Source: Mycoplasmopsis pullorum
GTDB lineage: Bacteria; Bacillota_I; Bacilli_A; Mycoplasmatales; Metamycoplasmataceae
DNA length: 64,000 nt
Direction of reading: 5' to 3'
Assembly (NCBI RefSeq): GCF_001900245.1
Contig: NZ_CP017813.1
Span: forward strand, 806,001 to 870,000
Numbering within the stretch: the stretch's first letter is position 1; the number at the start of each line of letters is the position of its first letter. A model generated the notes under the pieces. The model worked only from the letters and a program-made list of their open reading frames with translations, was not told where the DNA came from and searched no databases. Positions 33,626 through 43,354 of this stretch are shown one piece after another. The position numbers were made by a program, and so were the translations under genes.

Positions 33626-33646
33626 TGGAAATAATTCCATTATAAT
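33626..33646 (+). promoter_or_regulatory. Element palindrome promoter of the second coiled-coil gene
   Basis: The perfect palindrome TGGAAATAATTCCA (33626-33639) is followed after one base by TATAAT (33641-33646). The gene starts at 33704. Confidence 0.8.
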
Positions 33647-33703
33647 ATTAACAACGACCAAAAACTAAAAATGACTTTATAAAATGACCAAAAAAGGAAG
33701 TAA

Positions 33704-36700
33704 ATGAGAAAAAATAAAAGATATAAATTTATATTACCTGCACTAGCTCCTATTGTGCTTGTTTCTCCAATAGTAGCTAGTGCTACGAGTGAAAAAGATA
33801 TTAACGAGACATTTAGCACTGGAAAAACAAATGAAGAGTTTAAGGATTGAATTTTAGAAAAAATTAATAATTGAGAAACAAAATATTCAAATTATTCAAA
33901 TGAAATTAATGATTTAAAAAACTCAATTAATTATGCGTTAAATTCAAGATATTATGATTATAAGTCCGATTCAACATTTCAAATGAAATATTTAAAAAAA
34001 TATTTCAATTTAGCAATAAAAATTTTTGATGCTCGATTAGAGCAAATTTTTGCAGAAATGGTTGAAGATACAAAAATTGAATCAGGTGAATCAAGAAATA
34101 AATCAAAAGTTTTAGAATACTTACATCAACTAATTCTACTTGATATTAGATTAAATAAAAATTGATACAATCAATATATTGATAAATCTAATGAAATTGA
34201 ATATTTGTTAACTAATGGACTTTTGATTTGAAATGAAGACTTTTTGGAAAAATTAGAAATCATTTATCAAAAATTTTCAAAATTACCCACCGAAGCAATT
34301 ACAGGAAATAAGTGAGATTCATTTAGCTTTACCAATTTAGAAAATATTATATCTGATGAATCATGAAAAATTAAAATTGATGACGTTGATTTAGACAATA
34401 TCACAACCCAATATCAAAATGATTCTCAAAAAATATTTTCAATATTAAAGTTCATTTATAGAAACAGACCTATTAATAGTATTATAGAAGCATTAAGAAA
34501 AATCCAAGAAACATTATTAATTTCAGACTTTAAACGTGAATGAATAAATTCAATTGACGATATATTATTTAGTAATTCGGAAATATACAAATCGATTCAG
34601 CAAGAAATCTTAATTTTTAATTCAGATGTTCCATATTTAATGATTCAATTTTTAAATCCATTTTTAGACAAAATAAAAAAATTATCAAAAAATAGAATTC
34701 CAGAATTTATGGATAAAAAACCTCAGGAACAATCTTTAACTTACAAAACTTTTTCTAAATATATTTTTGACTTTCTTGTTCGGATGCAACAAATTCCTTT
34801 AGAAATGATTAGTGAAAAATCAGAATTTATAGTTGATAATAATCAAGACCCTGAAAAATACAAAAAATTATTTATATATTTATCAAGTTGCACAAGATCC
34901 TTTTTAACTTGACAAAAGACTAAGACTTTTGAGAAAGATACTCCTTTTATTTTTAAAGAAGAAATAAATCTTATCTCACCGATAATAGAAGATTTTGTTA
35001 CTCACTTTGTTAATTCATACAAAACTTTTTTTGTTTTAGATAATAATCAACACACTTATTCTTACGCTAATTCATTTAATACAGTAGTTATTCCATCAGT
35101 TTTATCAAATAATAACGATTTTTTTATTAAAAATAGTGATGATATCTTAAAAGGTTCTTTCTGAGAATTATGAAATAGAAATCCAAACCTAACAATTTTT
35201 AAAGATGAACCTTATTGAAAAAGAACATTAAAATTTAGAGAATTGATTAAAAATTCTTTTGAAACTTTTTATAATGCTGAAATTCAAGGAAATAAAGATA
35301 AGTTTTTCGTTAACTTTATCAAAAGTTTGAGCGCTGCAAAATTTGATACTCCTGAAGCTTTATTCTTTGATGCGCTTACTACTAAAGACGAATTTTTTTG
35401 ACAATTAAACATCTTAAATTCAAGAGATGATGAATTAAATTCATATTCTGCTTTTGGTAAACCAGCTGTAGCTAACCAAAGCGATGATGTCGCTAATACT
35501 CATTTTTTAAACTTTTTTAACTTAGACGATCCTTTAGGATTGCGTTCGTGAAATGATCGTGATAACTTTGATTACGTCCGTTTGGATTCATGGAATCCTG
35601 ACTATACCATTAATTCACCAAAATCAAAAATATTAGATTTAGATGAAACAGTAAAAATCTTAACTAATTTAATTGATATATTTGATGAAATTGCTGCAAC
35701 TAATAAAACAGATAAATTGCTATATGGTTGAACTGAAAATTATTTAAAACTACCAATACCAATTATTAAATTGTTGGGAATTCCTGCAGAATTAGAAATT
35801 TTTCATATTAATGACAATTTTCGTGAATGACTGGGGTCATGAAGTTGGTGGTTTTATGAATCACAACCTGCTCGAACATTTAGAACAAAAATTATTGTAT
35901 TTAAAAGATATTTAGAAAATTGAAAAACTCGTTTTGAAAAATACAATAGCAGCTTTGATGGTATTACATTAGAAAATTGAGAAACATTTTTTGCGTCAGA
36001 ACCGACTATTGAAAACGATAATATTAATAACGATAATTTATCAGAATTAGAAGCATTAATTGAGAGTTTACAAAACCAAGGGATTAACAAAGACAATCGA
36101 ATTGACGAATTAAATAATCAAAATTCGACAAAAGATGAAAGAATTAGTGAATTAGAATCACAAATTGTCGAATTAAATAATCAAAATTCGACAAAAGATG
36201 AAAGAATTAGTGAATTAGAATCACAAATTGTCGAATTAAATAATCAAAATTCGACAAAAGATGAAAGAATTAGTAAATTAGAAGCACAAATTGCCGAATT
36301 AAAAGCGAAAGTCGATGAATATTCAAAAACTTTAGAAGACATTAACAACCTTGAAAACTTAGCTAATATGACTAATATCTTAGAAAATGCTAACTCCAAC
36401 ATAAGATCCGCATTTAATAAAATTAGTGAATTCAAAGATAATGTCAATGAAAGTGAAAAAATTGAATTTGAACGCATTTTAAATGACATTATTGAAAAAT
36501 CAAATCTTAAACAAATTCTTGGAATTACTCAAGTAGATGGAAGTGATTTTAAAGAAAAATTTGAGAATTTAATGACTCAAATGAACCAAAAAGTTATCGA
36601 ATTGACTCATAATTTAGCAAACAAAGAATCTGAAATTGTTGCCAAAGACAGAGAAATTACTAAATTAAATTCAAAAGTTAAATCTCTTAAAACATCTTTA

Positions 36701-36814
36701 ATTGTTTTAACTATTAATTTCTTTTTAGTTGCTATGTGTCTTACAGGTTTATTCCTTATTCACGAAAAAAGAAAAAATAAAGACAAGAGAAAACAAGTTG
36801 ACTCATTAAAATAA
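33704..36814 (+). CDS. Large surface protein with signal peptide, coiled coil and C-terminal membrane anchor
   Basis: This 1036-aa protein has a cleavable-looking signal (MRKNKRYKFILPALAPIVLV, ...VASA). About 750 residues of unknown helical or mixed structure, rich in Trp, Asn and Lys, follow. Next comes a coiled coil built partly from three 21-residue repeats (near residues 800-862), then more coiled coil. A hydrophobic segment (about 1000-1022) is followed by a basic tail RKNKDKRKQ. The topology places nearly the whole protein outside the cell. It is transcribed alone from a palindrome promoter. Role unknown; a surface spacer or mating/adhesion factor is plausible. Its 5' end is duplicated at 27401. 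Confidence 0.82.
36101..36289 (+). repeat. Three tandem 63-bp repeats inside the coding region
   Basis: Units at 36101-36163, 36164-36226 and 36227-36289 encode I-x-ELNNQNSTKDERIS-x-LE-x-Q. The second and third differ from the first by few bases. The length is a multiple of three, so copy-number change keeps the frame. Confidence 0.95.
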
Positions 36815-36834
36815 TCTCTAATTTTTTACTAATG

Positions 36835-36855
36835 TGGAAATAATTCCATTATAAT
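36835..36855 (+). promoter_or_regulatory. Element palindrome promoter of the restriction-modification genes
   Basis: The perfect palindrome TGGAAATAATTCCA (36835-36848) is followed after one base by TATAAT (36850-36855). It begins 21 bases after the preceding stop codon. Confidence 0.8.
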
Positions 36856-36961
36856 ATTATCGATGACTTAAAACAAAATAAAAACCAAATTTGATAAAAA
36901 ATAAAGAATTTAATTAATTTTGATTGAATAATTCAAAAAGAATTAATTAGAAAGAGGAATT

Positions 36962-37771
36962 ATTAGAGATAAAGAACAAGATTTAGGAACAATTCTCTTT
37001 ATTAAAACACTTCAAGAAATTGTTTCAAGTAACAATAATGGTAATAGCGGAGAAGAATTTGAAGAATTTATCGAGAAAAAACTTCAAAAAAATTCCTTTA
37101 ATAAATCATCTCTTGATCCAAATGCTGTATTATCGATTAAACAGATGTTATCATTAGAAAATAAGGAATTTATTGAAATTACCAAAGAATTAAGAAAAAA
37201 TATTCTAGATAAGGAAATGATTGAGTTTATCAAAAATCCTTTTAAGCAATATTTTAATTCAAATTCCAATATCCATCTTTACATCAAAGAACCTTTTGGA
37301 TCACAAAATTTTCCAGATTTTCTAATTTTTACCAAAAATTACATTTTTCCGTTAGAAATTAAGTTTTCCAATAAGGTAAATTCATTGACCACTCCAAAGT
37401 GAAATAGTAATATTCCAAAAGGTAATTCGATTTATCTTTTTGCCAACCGTGAAAAGACAAACACACCATTATTATTCTTTGGAAATGACTATATTTCAAA
37501 TGAAATCAGAAATAAAATGATTAAACATTTTGCTAACTTTAAAGAAAAGCAAAAACTAGAGAAATTATTAAGAGATATTCAAAGAATGAATAATCCTTAT
37601 AATCCTTTTGGTATTTATCCAAAGATTCGCACTGATTTTTTAAGTTCACGGCAATTTATTTTTGGTAATGATGAAAATCTCAATATTTTCGACTTTGCCA
37701 AAAAAATGAAATGAGTCGACAACGTTTTTAACACTTTACAAGAGCTAGTAGAAGAATATGAAGAAGAATAA
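36962..37771 (+). CDS. Type II restriction endonuclease-like protein (ATT start)
   Basis: This protein of about 269 aa has the PD-(D/E)XK nuclease pattern in FPDFLIFTKNY...FPLEIKFSNK (around residues 118-138), where PD, E and K are the expected catalytic residues. The frame opens after a TAA at 36944-36946. The first ATG (37145) would remove 61 residues including GNSGEEFEEFIEKKL, which looks like a real N-terminal helix. AAAGAGG at 36951-36957 points to ATT at 36962 (or 36959) as the start. It overlaps the methyltransferase gene by 14 bases, the classic R-then-M arrangement. Recognition sequence unknown. Confidence 0.78.
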
Positions 37772-38657
37772 TTTCGACCAATTTTACACTAATCCAATAA
37801 TAGCTAATGAATTAGTTAATTTAGTTAATAATTTATTAAATTTAAAAGATAAAAACTTTTTCGAACCAGCTGGTGGAACCGGAAATTTCATTAGTGCTCT
37901 CGAACAAGCTGGAGTTGATGTGAAAAAACAAGTGAAAGCTTGAGACGTCGAACCAAAAGGAAATTATTTGATCCACAAACAAGATTTTTTAACCTTAGAC
38001 ATTAGTGAATTTATTAAAAATCGCAAGAACAATATTGTTATCACTAATCCACCTTTTGGTTTTAAAGGTGATTTAGCGATTAAGTTTCTTAATAAATGTT
38101 TAGACTTTTGTGATGTGGTTTGTATGATTTTACCCAGAAGTTTCAAACGATATCAAACACAATCTAAAATTAAAGACACTGCCAAATTGATTTTCTCCAT
38201 TGATTTAGAAGAAAACGCTTTTTTAGTAAATAATCGTGAATATGACGTTAAATGTGTTTTCCAAATTTGAGTAAACCAAAACTTTAAATGTCTTGCTAGC
38301 GACCAAAGAAAAAGAAGCAATAACTTAAAAATCGATGATTTAAAGTTGTTTATCCATAACAACACAAAAAATACTTTAAAGTATTTTCAAAAGGACGTAT
38401 ACGAGTGAAATTTCGCCGTCCATCGACAAGGTTATTATGATTATTCACTCAAAATAACCAATCCAAAAGATTTAGTCCAAAATCGACAATATCTTTTTAT
38501 TAAAACAAATAATCAGTATTTATTAAGTTTAATCAATCAAATTGACTTTAATAAACTAGCTCAAAGAAACACTGCCATTTTAGGTTTTTCTAATAGTGAT
38601 TTGATTGACGAAATCTATAAACTACATATTAAAAATATGCTTAGTAAAAGCATTTAA
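37758..38657 (+). CDS. DNA N6-adenine methyltransferase of a type II R-M system
   Basis: This 299-aa protein has the cofactor motif FFEPAGGTGNF near residue 34 and the catalytic motif NPPFGF near residue 96, the order of gamma-class adenine methyltransferases. It starts inside the restriction gene (ATG 37758), so the two are co-translated. Methylation of the same site would protect the host from the nuclease. UGA codons are Trp. The last 100 residues are the likely target-recognition part. The gene is intact. Confidence 0.85.
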
Positions 38658-38983
38658 CAACAAAGGTTTTTCGTTTGTCTCTATATTGTAGAGACTTACG
38701 CAATTTACAATTTATTTTCTACCTTTCTTAAAACCTCATATTTGTATTTTCAATGTTTTTATAATTTACCAAAGTCTCTAATTTATAGAGATATTGGTAT
38801 TTTTTTATATTTTTATAATAACCGTTAAATGTATAAATTCTAAATTGTATTTAAAGGTATAGTGAGAGACATTCTTATATGAATTAATAAATTATTGAAT
38901 ACAAAAAAACAAATCATTTTAATATTTGAAGAATGTTTTTATAACATTATTTACTAGCTTTTATAGATCTATTTTGTGATATA
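38658..38983. other. Intergenic region with TCTCTA...TAGAGA inverted repeats
   Basis: There is no gene here. Two copies of an inverted repeat built from GTCTCTA/TAGAGA are present (38676-38691 and 38773-38789), similar to the one in the hub at 26795-26814. None is followed by a T run. Confidence 0.6.
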
Positions 38984-39004
38984 TGGAAATAATTCCATTA
39001 TAAT
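38984..39004 (+). promoter_or_regulatory. Element palindrome promoter of the right-end operon
   Basis: The perfect palindrome TGGAAATAATTCCA (38984-38997) is followed after one base by TATAAT (38999-39004). The downstream GATGACCGAAA resembles the leaders at 33647 and 36856. Confidence 0.8.
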
Positions 39005-39161
39005 ATTAGTGATGACCGAAATGAAAAACGCAAAACCAAAAAATTAATCCAAATAATGAGTTTTGTCTTTTGTAAATTTTTACAAAAGATGAACAACAAA
39101 AGTAGTAAATGAAAACAAATAAATTAGATGATTTTTACCTAAAAAAAACAGGAAATTTGAG

Positions 39162-39884
39162 ATGAATTCAAATAATAAATTTGTAATTTGAGATCTATTT
39201 GACGATATGAATCGTTGTTATTATCATAGTCTTAAAGACGAATTTGAAATTTATAGTATCGGAATAAGAAAACATAAAGAAAATTACCGTCAAATTGACT
39301 TATCAATTTTAAATAATCAATTATTTGAGCAATTAAATCAACTTCCTTTACCAGATATTATTCTTGCTTCACCACCATGTAATAGTTGAAGTCGAGCAAA
39401 TACAAATACGACCTTTGTAGAAAATGTTGAAATTCAAGAATACAAAACTAATATTAGTTTTAAGAATTTTGAATTTTATGACAAACATAATTTACAAGCA
39501 CAACCATCCAAAATTCGCAATCCTATTTCGAAAGTTAAATTGTTCTTAAACGGTTTTAGTACCGCACTTGCTACGGCTGAAATTATTAAATATTACAAAC
39601 CAAAATATTTTGTAATTGAAAATCCTCAATCAAGCAAAATTTGAAAAATGTTTAATTTTAGTCAAAAATATATTAAAAATTTAACTTTTTATGGAAATTA
39701 CGATGAGAATTTTCCTAAAAAACCAACAATTTTCCTTTCAAATATCGATTTGAATTTACAAATTAATAAAGTTAAGAATTATAAGAATCTGAATTCCGTT
39801 TCACGTAAAAAACGAAGCGATATTCCGCAATCTTTAATTAAGGAAATTGTTGAGAAATTTAAAAATGATTATCAAAACAAATAA
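39162..39884 (+). CDS. C5-cytosine-type DNA methyltransferase-like protein (phage-like)
   Basis: This 240-aa protein contains DIILASPPCNSWSRAN near residue 67, with the Pro-Cys of C5-cytosine methyltransferases, and YFVIENPQSSKIW near residue 150, equivalent to the ENV/ENP motif. It is compact, like phage-type C5 enzymes. Its N-terminus (VIWDLFDDMNRCYYHSL) would be the cofactor part, although the FxGxG motif is not evident. AGGAAATTTGAG precedes the ATG. A 25-codon ORF just upstream (39109) overlaps it and is not credited. Confidence 0.75.
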
Positions 39885-39921
39885 AAAGATTTAAAACAAC
39901 AAAAATAAAAAAAGGATAAAA

Positions 39922-40428
39922 ATGAAATTCACAAAAAAACAAGCGTTAAATTTACTTGAAAAATGAGAACAAGAAGAAAAAGTGTCAATTATTAGAGATG
40001 AAATTTTAAAAAAGGATGAACTTTTTCCTTACATGGAAAGTCTCTATTATTATACATATGGATTTCAATACTTTTGATTTGTTAGAGACGTAATAAAAGA
40101 ACAAAAAGAAAGAAAAATTGACTTAGGAGAGTCCTTTAAAGAAGTTAATGACAACATAAAGAACATCGCAGATTATTTCAGTACTAGTTCTGATTCAACC
40201 GGTTATTGATTTGAATTAAATGAAAAAATTGAATATCTATTAGATAAAAAACATTTAACAAACGAACGAATCCAAGAGCTTAATTTAAAAGAATTAGAAG
40301 AAATAGCAAATTATCATTTAATAAATGATTTTCTAATTGAATTTAGTAAACGTTTTGAAGCAGAATTTAACAAAGAACTTGAATTAGAAAATCAAAAAGA
40401 AATGTTAATGGAATGAAACTTACCATAG
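39922..40428 (+). CDS. Small soluble protein of the paralogous family (member 3)
   Basis: This 168-aa protein begins MKFTKKQALNLLEKWEQEEK and ends ANYHLINDFLIEFSKRFEAE, the two signatures of the family that also occurs at 20590, 21089, 42176 and 42656. It has no membrane segment and no known domain; it is rich in Glu, Lys and Leu. AAAGGA precedes the ATG. It lies between two DNA methyltransferase genes in the right-arm operon. Function unknown. Confidence 0.72.
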
Positions 40429-40437
40429 AAAGGAGAA

Positions 40438-41367
40438 TTGATAATAACAACTAAACAATATAAAAATGCTAATATGAACCGTGCTAAAAAAGAGAAAAAC
40501 GATGAATTTTATACTTTATATGAAGATGTAGCAAGTGAATTATCAAAATACGAAAGTCAGTTAAAAGGAAAAGCGATTCTTTGTCCTTGCGACTGAGACT
40601 ATGAAGATTTAACAAACGAACAAAAACAAGAATATAGAGAAAAAGGTTTTGTAAAAGGTATTAATGACAATTTTGCTTTTTCTCAGTTTCTAAGAGCGAA
40701 AAATTCCAATATTGGACTTAATTCTAATTGACAAAACAAACTTTATTTTTCACATTATAACCCTAACACTGGGGGAGAGGGACGACCTTTTCAAATTGCG
40801 ATAAGAGAATTTGCTAAAAGAGAACCTGATGGGATTGTTATCACCAATCCTCCATTTAGTTTATTTAGGGAATTTATCGATGTTTTATTTGAATGTAATT
40901 TGAAATTTCTTATTATAGGGAATAAAAATGCACTTGCATATAAAAAGATTTTTCCTTTATTTATGGAAAATAAATTATGAATTGGTTATACCGTTCCTAG
41001 AAGATTTGTTACCGTAGATAATAAAACTGTTAATTTAGGAGTATGTATTTGATTTACTAACTTAGATGTTGATAAGAAAGAAAAGTTAATTCTTACTGAA
41101 AAATATGACCCTGAAAAATACCCTAAATACGATAACTATGACGCAATTAACGTTGATAAAACCAAAGATATACCTTACGATTATGACGGACTAATAGGAG
41201 TTCCTATTACCTTTTTACAAAAATATAACCCCGAGCAATTTGAAATTATTGGACATAGCAGGTATTTAGAAAAGCACGGGGGTGGTGATGTAAAAATTAA
41301 TGGTAAAACTTGCTATACAAGAATTATTATTAAAAACTTAAATCCAAATAAAGGAATCGAACTTTAA
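40438..41367 (+). CDS. EcoRI-family adenine-specific DNA methyltransferase
   Basis: About 309 aa. The arrangement of KNDEFYTLYEDVASELSKY at the N-terminus, ILCPCDWDYEDLT, SHYNPNTGGEGR and IVITNPPFSLFREFIDVL follows M.EcoRI-like adenine methyltransferases (NPPF catalytic motif). Characterised members methylate adenine in GAATTC-like sites. No cognate nuclease is adjacent. The start is uncertain: TTG 40438 lies only 2 bases from AGGAG, ATA 40441 is better spaced, and the first ATG (40474) would still leave the conserved part intact. Many UGA Trp codons are present. Confidence 0.85.
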
Positions 41368-41416
41368 GAATCATAAATCATATAAACAAAAAAATTTATA
41401 GTAAGGAGCAAAATTA

Positions 41417-41686
41417 ATGAATGAAAAATTAATTAAATTAAACGAAAAACAAGAATATTTAAAAACTGTTTCAGACCAAATTTATTGACTTACAACTATG
41501 TCTAATTTTCGTAAGCAAGAAATTTCGACAATGAAAGCAGATAAAAATATCCCAAATCGAATCAAAGATAAGGTCATTGAACAATATCAAAAATTAGTTG
41601 ATGTATTAGATGAATTAATCGCAGTTGAAACAACTGAAACCAAAGTAATTATTAAAGAAATTAATAACTTAATGCGGAGAATATAA
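41417..41686 (+). CDS. Small hypothetical protein, 89 aa
   Basis: It begins MNEKLIKLNEKQEYLKTVSD, is charged and strongly helical, and probably forms a coiled coil or bundle. AAGGAG precedes the ATG. It sits between the EcoRI-type methyltransferase and the RNase H-like gene. No domain was recognised. Confidence 0.6.
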
Positions 41687-41703
41687 AAATAAACGAGAAT
41701 CCT

Positions 41704-42057
41704 GTGAATAAAGATGAAATTAATCAAAATATCGAATCACGAATTGCTAATTTAAAAGATGATGAAGTAATTGCTTTTATTGATGGAAGCTTAAAATTAA
41801 TTGACAAGTGTACATCAATTTATGCTTATGGACTAATTCTTAAAACTAATAAAGAACAAAATGCTTTTAGCGAAGTTTTTGATGATTCACTTACTATTTA
41901 TCGTAATGTTGCTAGTGAAATTCGTGCTACTGTTAAAGCTATAGAATGAGCAATTAAAAATAACAAACAAAAATTAATCTTATTCTTTGATTATATTGGA
42001 ATTCAAAAATGGATTACCTTTTGACCAAAAAAGGTTATCAATTACATCAAATCATAA
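41704..42057 (+). CDS. RNase H-like protein, apparently C-terminally truncated
   Basis: This 117-aa protein (GTG start) shows the RNase HI fold pattern: IAFIDGSLK with the first catalytic Asp, YAYGLIL, the Glu helix in ASEIRATVKAIEWAIKN, and LILFFDYIGIQKW with the next Asp. Family members normally continue about 30-40 residues further to the last catalytic Asp. Here the frame ends soon after FWPKKVINYIKS, so the last acidic residue appears missing. The end overlaps a fragment of the paralogous family in another frame, suggesting a recombination joint. The element may have used it in plasmid-type replication. Confidence 0.65.
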
Positions 42058-42176
42058 AAACAAAAACTCAATTAATCGATTGAATCAAAGCAGCAGAAAG
42101 TTATATTCTTTATGATTTTCTAATTAAATTCACAAAGGATTTAATATTCGAACTTAAACAGGAGCTTATTGAATAA
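42009..42176 (+). pseudogene. C-terminal fragment of the paralogous small-protein family
   Basis: A 55-codon frame (MDYLLTKKGYQLHQ..., AAESYILYDFLIKFTKDLI, ...KQELIE) carries only the C-terminal signature of the family. It overlaps the end of the RNase H-like gene in a different frame and ends at TAATG, coupling to the next full-length member. It is likely the remains of another copy. Confidence 0.5.
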
Positions 42177-42637
42177 TGAAATTTGAAAAAGAACAAGCAC
42201 TAAATTTACTTGAAAAATGAAATCAAAACGATAAAGAGCAATCTTTAAAATCAACAGTCTTGCAAAATTCTCATATACCTGAAATATATACCGTACCATT
42301 TGAAATCGGAGTTTTTGAGTATTTTGATTATTTAAAAACATTAATACAAGAAAGTGAAAATAACTTATTAGATGAAATTTTTGAAAAACTCGATTATGAA
42401 ATACCAGATATTGCTGAAAGTAACATCAATATTCGCTGTATTCATTTAAAAGATGATGCATTTGCAAAAATGGATTATTTAATAGAAAATGACTATGAAT
42501 GTCCTTATCACTCTAAACCACCAAAAAGAACAATTTACAAAGTTTTACAACATGCAGAATATCACATGATCGAAGACTTCTTATTTGAGTTTCACGATCA
42601 ATTTAAAAAAGAATTCACGAAAGAACTTGATTTATAA
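42176..42637 (+). CDS. Small soluble protein of the paralogous family (member 4)
   Basis: This 153-aa protein begins MKFEKEQALNLLEKWNQNDK and ends AEYHMIEDFLFEFHDQFKKE...KELDL. The first 15 residues are nearly the same as the copy at 39922. It contains a CIHLKDD...NDYECPYH stretch, but the cysteines do not form an obvious zinc site. The ATG overlaps the preceding stop. Function unknown. Confidence 0.72.
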
Positions 42638-42655
42638 AATGAAAAAAGGAGATAA

Positions 42656-43132
42656 ATGAAATTTGAAAAACAAAAGGCAATAAATTTACTTGATAGTTGA
42701 TTTGACGATAGTCGAGTAAAAAAACTCACCAAGAAAATTGTTAATTCCACAACCAAATTCGCAAATTGAAAAAGTGTGCGACTTTTTGACGCAGCTCTAA
42801 CCTATTTTGATTATATTAATGTGAATTTACTAAAGAAAAGAATCAAATCATTAGAACAGTTATTTGAACTAATGGGTGAGGACATTAGTGATATGGTTGA
42901 TGGATTGGTTAATATTTACGATGATGATTTAGCAAGGGATGAAGCAAGAAAAATTACTTACTTTTCTAAGTATCATGATGAAGAATTCGAACGTCTTAGT
43001 TCAAAATACAAAAACAACACCTATAAACTACTTAGCAGTGCCGAATTTTACATTATTAGTGATTTTTTAGAACGGTTCAACCAAGAATTTGAGTATGAAT
43101 TTACTAAAGAATTTAAACACCTAAAAGGTTAA
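42656..43132 (+). CDS. Small soluble protein of the paralogous family (member 5)
   Basis: This 158-aa protein begins MKFEKQKAINLLDSWFDDSR and ends SAEFYIISDFLERFNQEFEY. AAAGGAG precedes the ATG. The middle is acidic and helical, and no domain was recognised. Tandem members 4 and 5 differ strongly in the middle but keep both ends. This hints at a common interaction module with variable centre. Confidence 0.72.
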
Positions 43133-43140
43133 ATTTATCT

Positions 43141-43314
43141 ATGAAAAACAAGTCAAAAAAGGTAAAAAATATTGTTTTTAGGACTGCTAAAGCTGGTGAT
43201 TTACCAACAAGAGAACAAATTATCGAAAATGATCATAAATTAGTTGAATATATGAAAGAAAACGGAGATTGAGAAAAATTTAAACAAGTAATGAAAAATC
43301 TAGATAAAATGTAA
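43141..43314 (+). CDS. Small basic protein, 57 aa, last gene of the right arm
   Basis: It begins MKKNSKKVKNIVFRTAKAGD and ends VMKNLDKM; it is charged, with no membrane segment. It starts 8 bases after the previous stop without a strong ribosome-binding site. The long hairpin at 43355 follows. It resembles antitoxin-sized proteins only in length; no function is assigned. Confidence 0.5.
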
Positions 43315-43354
43315 ATTTTAATTTTTAACACAAAAAAATCAAAAAATTCAATAT

